Below are positions 8,463 through 21,252 of a DNA stretch of 64,000 bases, one piece after another. This DNA comes from Alistipes sp. (GTDB lineage: Bacteria; Bacteroidota; Bacteroidia; Bacteroidales; Rikenellaceae), in the NCBI GenBank assembly GCA_017504485.1, contig JAFVRC010000044.1:41923-105922 (forward strand), read 5' to 3'. The notes below the pieces were generated by a model. The model saw nothing but the letters and a program-made list of their open reading frames with translations, was not told where the DNA came from and did not search any database. Position numbers and translations under genes: made by a program. Position 1 is the first letter of the stretch. Each line of letters begins with the position of its first letter.

Positions 8463-9488
8463 TTACAGCAACTCTTCGTAGCGAGCTATCGGCGCAGCAT
8501 CGAGTGTCGAAAACTCCTCTTTCAGATACTTGTAGCGACCGGCAATGGCGATCATCGCGGCATTGTCGGTCGTGAAGCGTAATTCGGGCAGGAAGCAACG
8601 CCAGCCGCGACGCTTGCACTCGTCGGCTATACGACTGCGCAGCAGCGAGTTGGCCGCCACGCCGCCGCCTATGGCTATATCCTTTATGTGGAAGTGCTTG
8701 GCGGCACTCACCAGACGTGTGGCGAGGATATCGACCACCGTGTCGAGCAGCGAGGCGCAGAGGTCGGCTTTGTTCTGCTCGATGAAATCGGGGTTTTCGG
8801 CCATTCGGTCGCGCAGTGTGTAGAGGAACGAGGTTTTGAGACCCGAGAACGAGAAGTCGAACTCGCCCACGCGCGGCTTCGCAAAGTGGAACGCATCGGC
8901 ACGCCCCTCCTTGGCAAGGCGGTCGATGACCGGCCCCCCTGGGTAGGGTAGTCCCATAACTTTGGCGCACTTGTCGAGCGCTTCGCCTGCGGCATCGTCG
9001 ATGGTTGTACCTACGATATGCATCTCGAAGGGTGACTCCACGCGTACGATTTGTGTGTGCCCTCCGCTGACGAGCAGCGAGAGATACGGGAAGTCGGGGT
9101 GCTCGCACTCACGGTCGGGCATATCTACAAATGGGGCGAGGATGTGTCCGTGCAGGTGATTGACCTCGACGAGCGGTATGTTGTGGGCGAGGGCAAGACC
9201 CTTGGCAAAGGATGTACCGACCATTAGTGAGCCTACCAGGCCCGGGCCGCGAGTAAAGGCTATGGCATCGACTTTGTCGATGGTGATACCTGCATCTTTG
9301 AGAGCCGTATCGACCACGGGCACGATATTCTGCTGGTGGGCGCGTGAGGCGAGTTCGGGGATTACGCCTCCGTATCGCTCGTGCACCGCCTGCGAGGCTA
9401 TCACGCTCGATAGCAGCGTAGTATTACGCACGATGGCCGCCGATGTGTCGTCGCACGATGACTCTATTCCGAGAATTGTTATATCCAT
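8463..9488 (-). CDS. tsaD: tRNA N6-adenosine threonylcarbamoyltransferase
   Basis: This 341-aa ASKHA-fold enzyme transfers threonylcarbamoyl from TC-AMP to A37 of ANN-decoding tRNAs, with TsaB and TsaE. Hallmarks are MDITILGIESSCDDTS at the N terminus, the metal-binding HLHGH in VNHLHGHILA, LLVSGGHTQ, and FSGLKTSF. The ATG at 9488 begins the conserved core; the Met at 9506 adds only six unconserved residues. It is divergent from tamB, and its -7 element lies inside the first codons of tamB. Confidence 0.96.
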   Translation of the reverse strand: MDITILGIESSCDDTSAAIVRNTTLLSSVIASQAVHERYGGVIPELASRAHQQNIVPVVDTALKDAGITIDKVDAIAFTRGPGLVGSLMVGTSFAKGLALAHNIPLVEVNHLHGHILAPFVDMPDRECEHPDFPYLSLLVSGGHTQIVRVESPFEMHIVGTTIDDAAGEALDKCAKVMGLPYPGGPVIDRLAKEGRADAFHFAKPRVGEFDFSFSGLKTSFLYTLRDRMAENPDFIEQNKADLCASLLDTVVDILATRLVSAAKHFHIKDIAIGGGVAANSLLRSRIADECKRRGWRCFLPELRFTTDNAAMIAIAGRYKYLKEEFSTLDAAPIARYEELL

Positions 9489-9535
9489 ACCGCAATTTTT
9501 TTGCACTTTTATTTCTGTATTTCATAAATTGTAGC

Positions 9536-9543
9536 TATTTTTG
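9536..9543 (+). promoter_or_regulatory. -7 promoter element for the tamB operon
   Basis: TATTTTTG matches the Bacteroidota -7 consensus and lies 43 nt upstream of the tamB start. I see no strong -33 TTTG at the right distance. Confidence 0.4.
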
Positions 9544-9586
9544 TAAGTTATTATATAACTTATAGCGTGGTCGCATAGCTAAAACC

Positions 9587-12500
9587 GTGGGCAAAGTTAC
9601 TAAAATATTGTTAAAGATGTTGTCGGCAACCCTTTTATTGCTGATAATTTTGCCTATGCTTGTCTCCGTGGTGCTCTCGCTGCCGTCGGTGCAAAATGCC
9701 GTTGTGCATCGCGCCTCGGAGTGGGCTACGAAGCGACTTGGCGCCCGCGTGTCAATAGACCATATTACAATAGGGCTGCCGGCGCGTGTCAAGGCCTGCG
9801 GCTTCTATGTTGAGGATTATGATGGCGATACACTGATATATGCCAAGCATGTTACGGCGCATTTGGCGCTCGATGGTTTCGAGAGCGGACTTACGCTCGC
9901 CTATGGTAAGGTGGAGCATGGGGCGTTCTTCCTGCGCGAGACCGAGCGCGGCCCTATGAATGTCAAGGAGGTGGTCGATTCGTTGCGCGGCAATCGACAG
10001 GGCAAGGGACGTTTTGTGCTTGCGGTGCGCAGGCTCGAAGCCTCCGACTTGGAGTTCCGCCTTAAGCGTCTTAAGCCGCGCCGCCCGAAGTACGGTGTCG
10101 ATTATGCCGATATGCAGATACGCAACATTACGGGCACTATCCGCGACTTCGGTGTGGCGGCAGGTGCCGTGTTTGGCGATATCGAGCAGCTCTCGCTTAC
10201 CGAGCGGTCGGGTGCCGAAATCAGGGAGATGAAGGGTTCGTTTATGGTCGATAAGGGCTATATAAGCCTCGCCGAGACGACGATTCGCACGGCACGTTCC
10301 GAGTTGCATACGCCGCTCTTCTCGCTCTCGGGTGATGGATGGAGCTCCTACAAGGACTTTATACGCAACGTAACTATCGACGGTTCGTTTGACAACTCGT
10401 ATGTGTCGTCCGACGATGTGGGATTCTTTGCCCCTGCTCTGCTTGACTGGCATACGGCGCTCAAGGATGTTGCGGTGGCGATGCACGGTACGGTAGCTTC
10501 GTTTGATGCCTCGATAGACCACGCGCGTTTGGAGGATGGCGGTCTGCTCGCCGCCTCGGCGCACGTTGAGGGGCTTACGGATGTCGCTAATACGCATTTC
10601 GATATCGAGGTGTCGAGGGCCGAGGCTTCGACCTACGAGTTTATGCGCTTGCTGCACAATATAGCACATCTGTCGGTGCCCGAAAAGGCGGCCGAGCCAC
10701 TCTTGCGTACTTCGCGCCTGATGGTCGATGGCTCGTTTGTAGGGCGTATCTCGAAGTTTGATGCCACGGCTGCCGTGTCGGTTGCTTCGGGTGGCAAACT
10801 CTCGTTGTCGTGCCATCGTGACAAGGGGCAGATAACCGCGATGCTTGATAGCCGTAAACTTGCGTTGGGTAGGCTGCTGGATTCTCCGCAGCTCGGCGAT
10901 GCTACGTTTACAGCCTCGGCCGAGGGCAACTTTGCAGAGAGCGTAATGCTCAATGTCGAGGCTGCGGTGGAGGACGTGGAGTTCAAGAAATATAACTATA
11001 AAAATATCGCGCTGACGGCCGCCGTGCAGGATAAGGCGGTGCATGCCGTGGTGGGTGTTAGAGATGAGGCCCTCGATCTCGATGCGGAGGTCGTTGCTTC
11101 GCTCGAGAAGGGGGATATGCGAGGCTACGATGCAGCGATGGAGTTGCGGCATGCCGACCTCGTGGCGATGAACATAAACCGCCGCGATTCACTCTCTCTA
11201 CTCTCGGCCAATGTGGGTCTCTCGGCGCGTGGCGAGACGCTCAATACGCTGAATGGCGAGTTGAGTGTAGCCAATGCGCTCTACCGCTACGATAGGGGCG
11301 ATGTGGAGTCGGAGTTGTTGCGCCTGCAAGTGGAGAGCAACGAGGATATGCACACGTTGGCACTCGAGTCGGACTTTGCCGATGTGCATTTTGAGAGCCA
11401 AAGCCCTTACGACGAGGTGGTCTATTACCTGAAAAATCTCGTATCGCAGTACATGCCGCTGCTCTATGATGCCGATAAGCGCAACTCTATCAAGCAACAC
11501 GTTGTGGGGCTGGGCGACGATGTGGCGGTGCTGTCGATTACGACCAAGAAGGTAGATCCGCTGCTCAACTGTTTTGTGCGCGACTTGGAGGTGGCTCCGG
11601 GTTCGTTTGTGCAACTGTTTGTCAATCCGAAGGGCAACCGTTTCTCGCTTGCCGCCTCGTCGGACTATGTGACCAACAATCGCTATCTCGCAACCGACAT
11701 AGATGTCAAGGCGTCGAATATCGGTGACTCGCTCTCGGTTGCTCTCGGCACGAAGGATTTCTATGCCGGAGGTATTCATCTCTCGACGCTCAATGTTGAT
11801 GGAGGAGTGGCCGACAATCGAGTGTCGCTTTCGGCCGGGTTTGCGGATTCGGTGCGTCGTCTCGATGGTCGTGTTTCGGCCTCGGCTCTCTACTCGCGGC
11901 CAAATGGTAAGTCGCATATCGCAGTGAATGTGGCTCCGTCCTATGTCATGCGTCATGACCGCCGCTGGGATATCACCTCGGATGGTGTAGATATCGACTC
12001 GACACGCATCGCTATCCGTCGCTTCCGCGTTGCGAGTGACGAGCAGGAGCTATACCTCGATGGTGTCGCCTCGGCAAGTCCCTCGGATTCGCTCTCATTG
12101 CGCCTTACGCGATTCTCACTCACGCCTATCGCACAGTTTGTCTCGCGCCTCGGCTATAATATCGATGGCGCGATGAGTGGTTATGCGCGTATCAAGAGCG
12201 CTATGCGCGATATGCAGATAGATGCAGCCATAGCCCTCGATAGCCTCAATGTTAATACAATATCCGTTCCCGACCTTATGCTCAACTCGAAGTGGGACTT
12301 CGGCGCTTCGCGTGCGAAGCTCGATATATCGACCATCGACAAGCGAGATACGGTTATCCGTGGTTACTTCTCGCCGTCACAAATGCGCTACTATGCCAGC
12401 ATGCGTACACCGGGAGTGAAGATGTCGCTGCTCGACCCGCTGCTCAAGGGGGTAGTGTCGAAGACCGAGGGTGAGGCCGATGTGGATCTCACGCTTAGCG

Positions 12501-14113
12501 GTCAGCGTCGCGATGCAGAGTTGCACGGAGTGATCGAGGTAGCGAATCTCAAAACCAAGGTCGATTTCACGAATTGTACATATAGCGCACCACACGCTAC
12601 GGTGCAGGTCGATAATAATCACTTCCGTGTCAAGGAGGCCCCAATCTACGATGTGAATGGTCGCCGCGGTGCCCTCTCGATGGATCTTTCGCTCGACCAC
12701 CTCTCGAATATCGAGTACAACTTCCGCATAGCGGCCGACACGATGCAGGTGCTCAACACTACGTCGCGCGACAACAGCCTCTTCTACGGCGATGTCAATG
12801 CCTCGGGAACGATTGTCGTGCGTGGCAACAAGGCGGGTGTGGCGATGGATATCGTGGCCCGTACGGAAGATGGTTCGCACTTCTTTATGCCGTTGTCTGA
12901 TAAGTCGGATATCTCGTCGGCCGATTTTGTGAAATTTGTCAAGCCGGAGAGTGTCGATACGACCAACTACCTTGTACGCAAGAAGATGCTCTTCGAGAAC
13001 CGTCGTAATCGTCGCTCCTCGTCGGCCGGTACAATGGATATATCGATGGCGCTCGACGTGAGGCCTAATGCCGAGGTGCAGTTGGTTATCGACCCTACGG
13101 TGGGAGATATCATCAAGGGCAGGGGCGAGGGACTGCTCAACCTGCGAATAAACCCGAAGTCCAACATCTTCGAGATGTATGGCGACTACACCATATCGGA
13201 GGGTAGCTATCTCTTCACGCTGCAGAACATCATCAATAAGTGGTTTGTCATCGAGCCGGGCTCGACAATTCAGTGGACGGGCGAGCCGCTCGATGCACTG
13301 CTCAATATCGACGCGGTCTATAAGCTAAAAACGTCGCTGCAGCCGCTCTTGGAGGGCTCGGTGTCGCAGAACAGCATCTCGTCGCGTGCCGTGCCTGTCG
13401 AGTGTGTTATCCACCTGACGGATCGTCTCTCGCAGCCGAATGTAACCTTCGATGTTGTGGTGCCGAGTGCCGATGCCGAGGTGCAGAGTATCGTCGCCTC
13501 GACGCTCGCAACCGAGGAGAGCAAGTCGCGACAGTTCCTCTATCTGCTTGTAGCCAACTCGTTCATCTCGGAGTCCACAAATGCCACGTCGGCCAATATC
13601 GCCACGTCGGCTGCTGCCACGACGGGCCTCGAGGTGCTGTCGAATCAGTTGAGCAACTGGCTCTCGACCGACGACTATAACATCGTGCTGCGCTATCGCC
13701 CTCGTACCGAGCAGATGAGCGACGAGGTCGATTTCGGCTTCTCGAAGGGGTTGGTGGACAATCGCCTGCTTATTGAGGTCGAGGGTAACTACATAGTCGA
13801 TAAGACGCAGGTTGTAAATGCCAAGTCGAACTTTGCGGGCGAGGCGTATGTCACGTGGCTTATTGACCGTGCAGGCACGCTGCGCTTGCGCGGCTTCACG
13901 CATACGATAGACCGCTTCGATGAGAACCAAGGTTTGCAGGAGACGGGTGTGGGAATATACTACAAGGAGGACTACGACAATGCCCGCGATTTTCGCGAGC
14001 GCGTGAAGGCCCGCTTCCGTCGCCGCAAGCAGAAGAAACAGATCGAGAAGCAGGAACGCCGCGAAGAACGCGATCAGCAGCATACTACCGAACAGAAAGA
14101 TAACGATAAATAA
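9587..14113 (+). CDS. tamB: TamB-family translocation and assembly module protein
   Basis: A 1508-aa envelope protein with one N-terminal membrane segment (LLLLIILPMLVSVVLSLPSV), a long beta-rich repetitive body, and the TamB/DUF490 C-terminal domain from about residue 1100 (SDISSADFVKFV, GRGEGLLNLRI, YTISEGSYLF, ATEESKSRQFLYLLVANSF). It ends in a highly basic tail (RFRRRKQKKQIEKQ). The family bridges inner and outer membranes and is linked to outer-membrane protein assembly and lipid transport. A GTG at 9587 is used because it keeps the basic residues before the membrane segment; the next ATG is at 9617. tsaD is divergent upstream; exbB follows after 23 nt, suggesting one transcript with the TonB energiser. 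Confidence 0.92.
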   Translation: MGKVTKILLKMLSATLLLLIILPMLVSVVLSLPSVQNAVVHRASEWATKRLGARVSIDHITIGLPARVKACGFYVEDYDGDTLIYAKHVTAHLALDGFESGLTLAYGKVEHGAFFLRETERGPMNVKEVVDSLRGNRQGKGRFVLAVRRLEASDLEFRLKRLKPRRPKYGVDYADMQIRNITGTIRDFGVAAGAVFGDIEQLSLTERSGAEIREMKGSFMVDKGYISLAETTIRTARSELHTPLFSLSGDGWSSYKDFIRNVTIDGSFDNSYVSSDDVGFFAPALLDWHTALKDVAVAMHGTVASFDASIDHARLEDGGLLAASAHVEGLTDVANTHFDIEVSRAEASTYEFMRLLHNIAHLSVPEKAAEPLLRTSRLMVDGSFVGRISKFDATAAVSVASGGKLSLSCHRDKGQITAMLDSRKLALGRLLDSPQLGDATFTASAEGNFAESVMLNVEAAVEDVEFKKYNYKNIALTAAVQDKAVHAVVGVRDEALDLDAEVVASLEKGDMRGYDAAMELRHADLVAMNINRRDSLSLLSANVGLSARGETLNTLNGELSVANALYRYDRGDVESELLRLQVESNEDMHTLALESDFADVHFESQSPYDEVVYYLKNLVSQYMPLLYDADKRNSIKQHVVGLGDDVAVLSITTKKVDPLLNCFVRDLEVAPGSFVQLFVNPKGNRFSLAASSDYVTNNRYLATDIDVKASNIGDSLSVALGTKDFYAGGIHLSTLNVDGGVADNRVSLSAGFADSVRRLDGRVSASALYSRPNGKSHIAVNVAPSYVMRHDRRWDITSDGVDIDSTRIAIRRFRVASDEQELYLDGVASASPSDSLSLRLTRFSLTPIAQFVSRLGYNIDGAMSGYARIKSAMRDMQIDAAIALDSLNVNTISVPDLMLNSKWDFGASRAKLDISTIDKRDTVIRGYFSPSQMRYYASMRTPGVKMSLLDPLLKGVVSKTEGEADVDLTLSGQRRDAELHGVIEVANLKTKVDFTNCTYSAPHATVQVDNNHFRVKEAPIYDVNGRRGALSMDLSLDHLSNIEYNFRIAADTMQVLNTTSRDNSLFYGDVNASGTIVVRGNKAGVAMDIVARTEDGSHFFMPLSDKSDISSADFVKFVKPESVDTTNYLVRKKMLFENRRNRRSSSAGTMDISMALDVRPNAEVQLVIDPTVGDIIKGRGEGLLNLRINPKSNIFEMYGDYTISEGSYLFTLQNIINKWFVIEPGSTIQWTGEPLDALLNIDAVYKLKTSLQPLLEGSVSQNSISSRAVPVECVIHLTDRLSQPNVTFDVVVPSADAEVQSIVASTLATEESKSRQFLYLLVANSFISESTNATSANIATSAAATTGLEVLSNQLSNWLSTDDYNIVLRYRPRTEQMSDEVDFGFSKGLVDNRLLIEVEGNYIVDKTQVVNAKSNFAGEAYVTWLIDRAGTLRLRGFTHTIDRFDENQGLQETGVGIYYKEDYDNARDFRERVKARFRRRKQKKQIEKQERREERDQQHTTEQKDNDK
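9592..9599 (-). promoter_or_regulatory. -7 promoter element for tsaD
   Basis: The minus strand reads TAACTTTG, the Bacteroidota -7 consensus, about 100 nt upstream of tsaD and overlapping the 5' end of tamB. Confidence 0.45.
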
Positions 14114-14136
14114 CAAACTCAAACACACAAACAGTT

Positions 14137-14829
14137 ATGCTTAAAATTCTTCAAGCCACCCAAGAGGCGGCACAACCGGCGGTCGAGGCCGCAACTGCAA
14201 CACAGATGTCCCTGTGGCAACTCTTCAATGCCGGAGGATGGTTGATGTGGGTACTGCTCCTGCTGGGCGGTGTCACGATTTTTATCTTCGTTGAGCGTTT
14301 CGTGGCCATTCGCCACGCCTCGCGTCTCAACATGAACTTTATGAATCGCATCCGCGACTATATCCTCGACGGCAAGGTGCGTGAGGCTATCGGCCTCTGC
14401 CGCACGGAGAATACGCCTATCGCGCGTATGGTTGAGAAGGGTATTGAGCGCTTGGGCCGTCCGATGAGCGATGTGCAGTCGGCTATCGAGAATGTCGCGA
14501 ACCTCGAGGTGTCGAAGCTCGAGAATGGCCTGCCGTTCCTCGCTACGATTGCCGGTGGTGCGCCGATGATTGGTTTCCTCGGCACGGTGCTCGGTATGGT
14601 GCAGACATTTATGGATATGTCGGCTGCCGGAGGTACGGTGGATATGGCCCTGCTCTCGGGTGGTATGTATGTCGCGATGGTTACGACGGTGGGTGGCCTT
14701 ATCGTCGGTATTCCGGCCTACTTTGGCTACAACTATCTGGTGGCGGCTATCGAGAAGCTCGTATTCCGCATGGAGGCCAACTCTATCGCCTTTATGGATA
14801 TTCTGAATCAACCGGTACAAAAACAGTAG
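14137..14829 (+). CDS. exbB: ExbB/TolQ/MotA-type proton channel subunit
   Basis: A 230-aa inner-membrane protein with membrane segments near residues 35-55 (WLMWVLLLLGGVTIFIFVERF), 130-155 and 175-200. Between the first two lies the family's cytoplasmic domain. The motif GGAPMIGFLGTVLGMVQTF is the conserved ExbB signature. With ExbD it uses the proton motive force to drive TonB-dependent outer-membrane transport. It is in an operon with tamB upstream and exbD 6 nt downstream. Confidence 0.94.
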   Translation: MLKILQATQEAAQPAVEAATATQMSLWQLFNAGGWLMWVLLLLGGVTIFIFVERFVAIRHASRLNMNFMNRIRDYILDGKVREAIGLCRTENTPIARMVEKGIERLGRPMSDVQSAIENVANLEVSKLENGLPFLATIAGGAPMIGFLGTVLGMVQTFMDMSAAGGTVDMALLSGGMYVAMVTTVGGLIVGIPAYFGYNYLVAAIEKLVFRMEANSIAFMDILNQPVQKQ

Positions 14830-14835
14830 TGCGCT

Positions 14836-15240
14836 ATGGCTATCAAACGTGGATCGAAAGTCGATAAGAACTTCTCGTCGTCAGCTATGACCGACTTGAT
14901 GTTCCTGTTGCTGATATTTATGCTTATCGCCACGACGCTCATCAACCCCAATGCCCTGAAACTGATGTTGCCGAAGAGTTCAAATCAGTTGAAGGATAAG
15001 GCCGTGACGACGGTCTCTATCGAGCACAAGAAGGGGGCTTACAACTACTATGTCGAGCTCGAAAAGGTCGATGGCATAGCGGGCGTAGCAACCGCCTTGA
15101 AGGCCCGATTGGCCGGGCAGGAGTCGCCTACCGTGTCGCTCCATTGCGACAAGACGGTGGCCGTCGATGAGGTGGTCAAGGTGATGAACGTCGCACGCGA
15201 CAATAACTACAAACTCATACTCGCCACCGAGGCGCAGTAG
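14836..15240 (+). CDS. exbD: ExbD/TolR-type biopolymer transport protein
   Basis: A 134-aa protein with a short cytoplasmic N terminus, one membrane segment holding the conserved proton-relay Asp20 (SSAMTDLMFLLLIFMLIATT), and a periplasmic domain ending KVMNVARDNNYKLILATEAQ. It partners with ExbB to energise TonB. It is 6 nt after exbB and 12 nt before tonB. Confidence 0.93.
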   Translation: MAIKRGSKVDKNFSSSAMTDLMFLLLIFMLIATTLINPNALKLMLPKSSNQLKDKAVTTVSIEHKKGAYNYYVELEKVDGIAGVATALKARLAGQESPTVSLHCDKTVAVDEVVKVMNVARDNNYKLILATEAQ

Positions 15241-15252
15241 AACGACTATACT

Positions 15253-15921
15253 ATGAGTCCTAAACATTATGCATACCTCTTCTCCGCGATATATGTGGTG
15301 ACGCTTGCGGGTGCATTATGCTTTGCCGAGGTGTCGGTGAGGCCGAAGGAGCTACAGCAGAGCGATGTCATATATGTTGAGATGGTGAAGCCCGAGCCAC
15401 CGCCACCGCCCAAGCCGCAGCCGAAGGTCAAGGAGGCCCCTCGCCATGAGCGGCCATCTGCGAAGGTCGATAATTCGCGGCAGGTGAGCGGCCAGGATCA
15501 GCAGACACGCACGGTCAATCCGCAAGCCCTCTACAAGCAACCGAAGGGCGGTGCCGATAAGCCGCGCAATGCCGGCAATCCGTATGCCAAGCAGGACACC
15601 GTAGAGATGGCGTCGGGTACGGGTGGTGGTTTGAACCCTATCGGCAACGATGCTCTTGACGAGGGACTGCAGGGGCGTGGCCTTGTGGGTGCGCTGCCTA
15701 CGCCTGACTATCCGGGTAATCGCAGCGGTAAGGTGGTTGTTCGTGTCGTTGTGAATAACCGAGGCGAGGTGACCAGTGCGACTTACGAGCAGAGGGGCTC
15801 GACAACTACGGATAGAGCGTTGATTAATGCCGCTATTGCCGCGGCGAAGAGGGCTCGCTTTACGGAGAGCAGAGTCCACGATCAAGGCGGAAGAATAACC
15901 TATATATTTAAGATGAAGTGA
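15253..15921 (+). CDS. tonB: TonB-family energy transducer
   Basis: A 222-aa protein with an N-terminal membrane anchor (YLFSAIYVVTLAGALCFAEV), a proline-rich linker (KPEPPPPPKPQPK) and a C-terminal TonB domain (GKVVVRVVVNNRGEV, ALINAAIAAAKRARF, GGRITYIFKMK). The C-terminal domain would contact TonB-dependent receptors in the outer membrane. None of those receptors is encoded in this window. The stop overlaps the next start by one base (TGATG). Confidence 0.92.
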   Translation: MSPKHYAYLFSAIYVVTLAGALCFAEVSVRPKELQQSDVIYVEMVKPEPPPPPKPQPKVKEAPRHERPSAKVDNSRQVSGQDQQTRTVNPQALYKQPKGGADKPRNAGNPYAKQDTVEMASGTGGGLNPIGNDALDEGLQGRGLVGALPTPDYPGNRSGKVVVRVVVNNRGEVTSATYEQRGSTTTDRALINAAIAAAKRARFTESRVHDQGGRITYIFKMK

Positions 15922-16322
15922 TGAAGAGGACGACTATTTTGACGCTTGTCGCACTGCTGCTCCTCTCGATAGCGATGCCCACAGTCGCCCGAGAGCGCAA
16001 GGAGCGCGGCGCACGTCTGCAGTTCAGCTGTGCGAATCACGACTTTGGCACCGTGTCGCGCCGAGGCAATGATCTTGTGTGCGAGTTCGAGTTTGAGAAT
16101 AGTGGCGACGAGCCGCTCGTGGTGTTGAGTGTCACCACCTCCTGCTCGTGCCTCAAGGCCGAGTGCTCGCGCAAACCTGTATCGCCCGGGGAACGGGGCG
16201 TAGTGCGCATAATGCTCGAGGCGAATAAAGTCGAGCGTGGAGTCTTTCATCGCGTGATACAGGTGCGCTCGAACTCCATCGAGGGGGATAATATCCTCAC
16301 GGTGCAGGGGCGTGCCGAGTAG
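15921..16322 (+). CDS. Secreted DUF1573-domain protein
   Basis: A 133-aa protein with a signal peptide (TTILTLVALLLLSIAMPTVA) and one DUF1573 domain: FDFGTV-like NHDFGTVSRRGNDLVCEFEFENSGDEPL, then the two-cysteine TTSCSCLKAE stretch. DUF1573 is an Ig/ASPM-like beta-sandwich common in secreted Bacteroidota proteins; its biochemical role is unknown. The ATG at 15921 overlaps the tonB stop by one base, so translation is probably coupled. An in-frame GTG one codon earlier is possible. Confidence 0.85.
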   Translation: MKRTTILTLVALLLLSIAMPTVARERKERGARLQFSCANHDFGTVSRRGNDLVCEFEFENSGDEPLVVLSVTTSCSCLKAECSRKPVSPGERGVVRIMLEANKVERGVFHRVIQVRSNSIEGDNILTVQGRAE

Positions 16323-16337
16323 TATTGTACGAACTAA

Positions 16338-19508
<3,171 letters not shown>

Positions 19509-19536
19509 AAGACTATGAGACTCAGAAACTTAATTC

Positions 19537-21150
19537 TTGCAGTTGCGCTTTACTGCGCTCTTCGCACTGCCTACTTTTGCAGCCAAGCGTACTATCACCG
19601 GCACGGTGACGTGTGATGGAAAGGGCGTGGCCGGAGTCGTGGTGTCGGATGGCTTCACTGTCGTCAAGACCAATGCCAAGGGCATATATTCGTTCTCGAC
19701 CGACCTCTCGTTGCCGCAGGCGCAGTTCGTGCATATCTCTATCCCTTCGGGCTACGAGGTGGAGCGCAAGGGCAATCGCCCGCAGTTCTATGGTGTTATC
19801 AACCGCGAGGCTAAGGGTGTGCAGAAGTTCGACTTCCGCCTCAAGAAGGTAGATCAGACGACCTATACGATGCTCGCTATTGCCGACTCGCATGTCTGTG
19901 ATGGTGTGAATAGCGCAGGCCGCGCGGATGACCGCGAGCAGTACTGCAACGAGGTTGTGCCTATGCTCAACAAGTGCGCCGCAGCCCATAAGCATCCTGT
20001 CTATATGTGTGCTTTGGGCGATATGTCGCAGCCGCGACCTCGCCGTTTGGCGCGTGAGGGCCAGAAGGGCTATACGCTCAATAACTATATGGAGGATACG
20101 AAGGTAGATTTTCCTATTTTCAACGTCATCGGCAACCACGACCACAATGGCGCACCAAAGGGCACTATGTTCAATGAGGAGACCGTCTATCAGTCGCGCA
20201 AGGACTTCAACGACGACCTCGGCCCTGCCTACTACTCGTTCAACATCGGCCGCGAGCACTATGTCGTTATCGACAACACCTTCGTCATCACGCGTGATGC
20301 AGGTCCGACCTCTGATCCAAAGGCTACCAAGGGCTATTGGATGCGTATGTGCGAATATCAGCACAAGTGGCTCGCTGCCGATATGGCCGCTGTTGATCCG
20401 CAGAAGGTCGATCGCGTAGTCATCCTTGCACACTGCGCTATCTTCGGCTATGACGGCAAGAAGCACCAGATGGACCTCGAGCGTCTGCTCAACAACTTCA
20501 AGGGCTACGAGGTACTTGCTCTCATCGGCCACCACCACGCCGACCACTCTATCCGTAAGATGTGGAACGGCAAGCCGCTCTACCAATTTATGCACACTTC
20601 GGCAGCCGGTACAACGTGGCACTCGCTGCTCAACTCCGAGGGTACGCCGGCCTCTGTTGTGGACTACACCTTCAAGGATGGCAAATTCACCCGAACTTAC
20701 TTCCCTTATGGCGAGTTCAAGGATGTTAAATACCGCGTATATGACAACCGTAACCACAAGTATCGCCACAAGATTAGCCCACGCACCGGCACCAAGAACT
20801 CCTATGCCGCCGAGCTTAGCGAGGCATCTCACAAAGATAAGGGTGCTATCCTCGTGAACATCTGGAACGCCTATACCTGCGAGTTTACCGAGAGCACCGG
20901 TGGCAAGGGTAAGGTAACCCAGAAGGGTTACGATCCATACTTCCGCGATTGGTATTGGGATACCCTCGATAAGAGCTTCAACGAAGAACTCCCTGTCGGC
21001 TACCGCCTCAAGCGTTCAGGTTGGCAGCGCCCTAAAAAGGGTTACCATATCTGGCAGTATGTTCCTGCCGACCAAAAGGCTGATGTTCGTGTCGTGGCCA
21101 AGGATGCGATGGGTAATGTAGTTGCGGAGTTTACTGCCAACGCAAAATAG
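19537..21150 (+). CDS. Calcineurin-like metallophosphoesterase with apparent signal-peptide frameshift
   Basis: A 537-aa secreted phosphoesterase: N-terminal beta domain (GVVVSDGFTVVKTNAKGIYSF), metal-binding core (ADSH, LGDMSQ, IGNHDHNG, ILAHCAIFG, IGHHHADHS) and a C-terminal domain. The open frame starts only at a TTG (19537). An ATG at 19515 begins a good signal peptide (MRLRNLILAVAL) in another frame that stops after 33 codons. Removing one T from TTT at 19549-19551 would join them into MRLRNLILAVALTALFALPT-FAAKR, an ideal signal peptide. So this is a one-base frameshift, a sequencing error, or a gene now using the TTG (MQLRFTALFALPTFAA could still act as a short signal). It is related to the C-terminal part of the protein at 427-2928. 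Confidence 0.82.
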   Translation: MQLRFTALFALPTFAAKRTITGTVTCDGKGVAGVVVSDGFTVVKTNAKGIYSFSTDLSLPQAQFVHISIPSGYEVERKGNRPQFYGVINREAKGVQKFDFRLKKVDQTTYTMLAIADSHVCDGVNSAGRADDREQYCNEVVPMLNKCAAAHKHPVYMCALGDMSQPRPRRLAREGQKGYTLNNYMEDTKVDFPIFNVIGNHDHNGAPKGTMFNEETVYQSRKDFNDDLGPAYYSFNIGREHYVVIDNTFVITRDAGPTSDPKATKGYWMRMCEYQHKWLAADMAAVDPQKVDRVVILAHCAIFGYDGKKHQMDLERLLNNFKGYEVLALIGHHHADHSIRKMWNGKPLYQFMHTSAAGTTWHSLLNSEGTPASVVDYTFKDGKFTRTYFPYGEFKDVKYRVYDNRNHKYRHKISPRTGTKNSYAAELSEASHKDKGAILVNIWNAYTCEFTESTGGKGKVTQKGYDPYFRDWYWDTLDKSFNEELPVGYRLKRSGWQRPKKGYHIWQYVPADQKADVRVVAKDAMGNVVAEFTANAK

Positions 21151-21153
21151 TTT

Positions 21154-21184
21154 TTTTGAGGCTGCGGCTGCGGCCGCCTCAAAA
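21154..21184 (+). terminator. Hairpin after the metallophosphoesterase gene
   Basis: TTTTGAGGC and GCCTCAAAA form a 9-bp stem around a GC-rich loop, starting 4 nt after the stop codon. The T run precedes the stem on the plus strand, so it may act in either direction. Confidence 0.55.
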
Positions 21185-21252
21185 GACAGATTTTCGCACG
21201 CGAGGGTGATAGCTTGCGTGCGAGCAACACAATAGATGAAGATTTACGAAAA

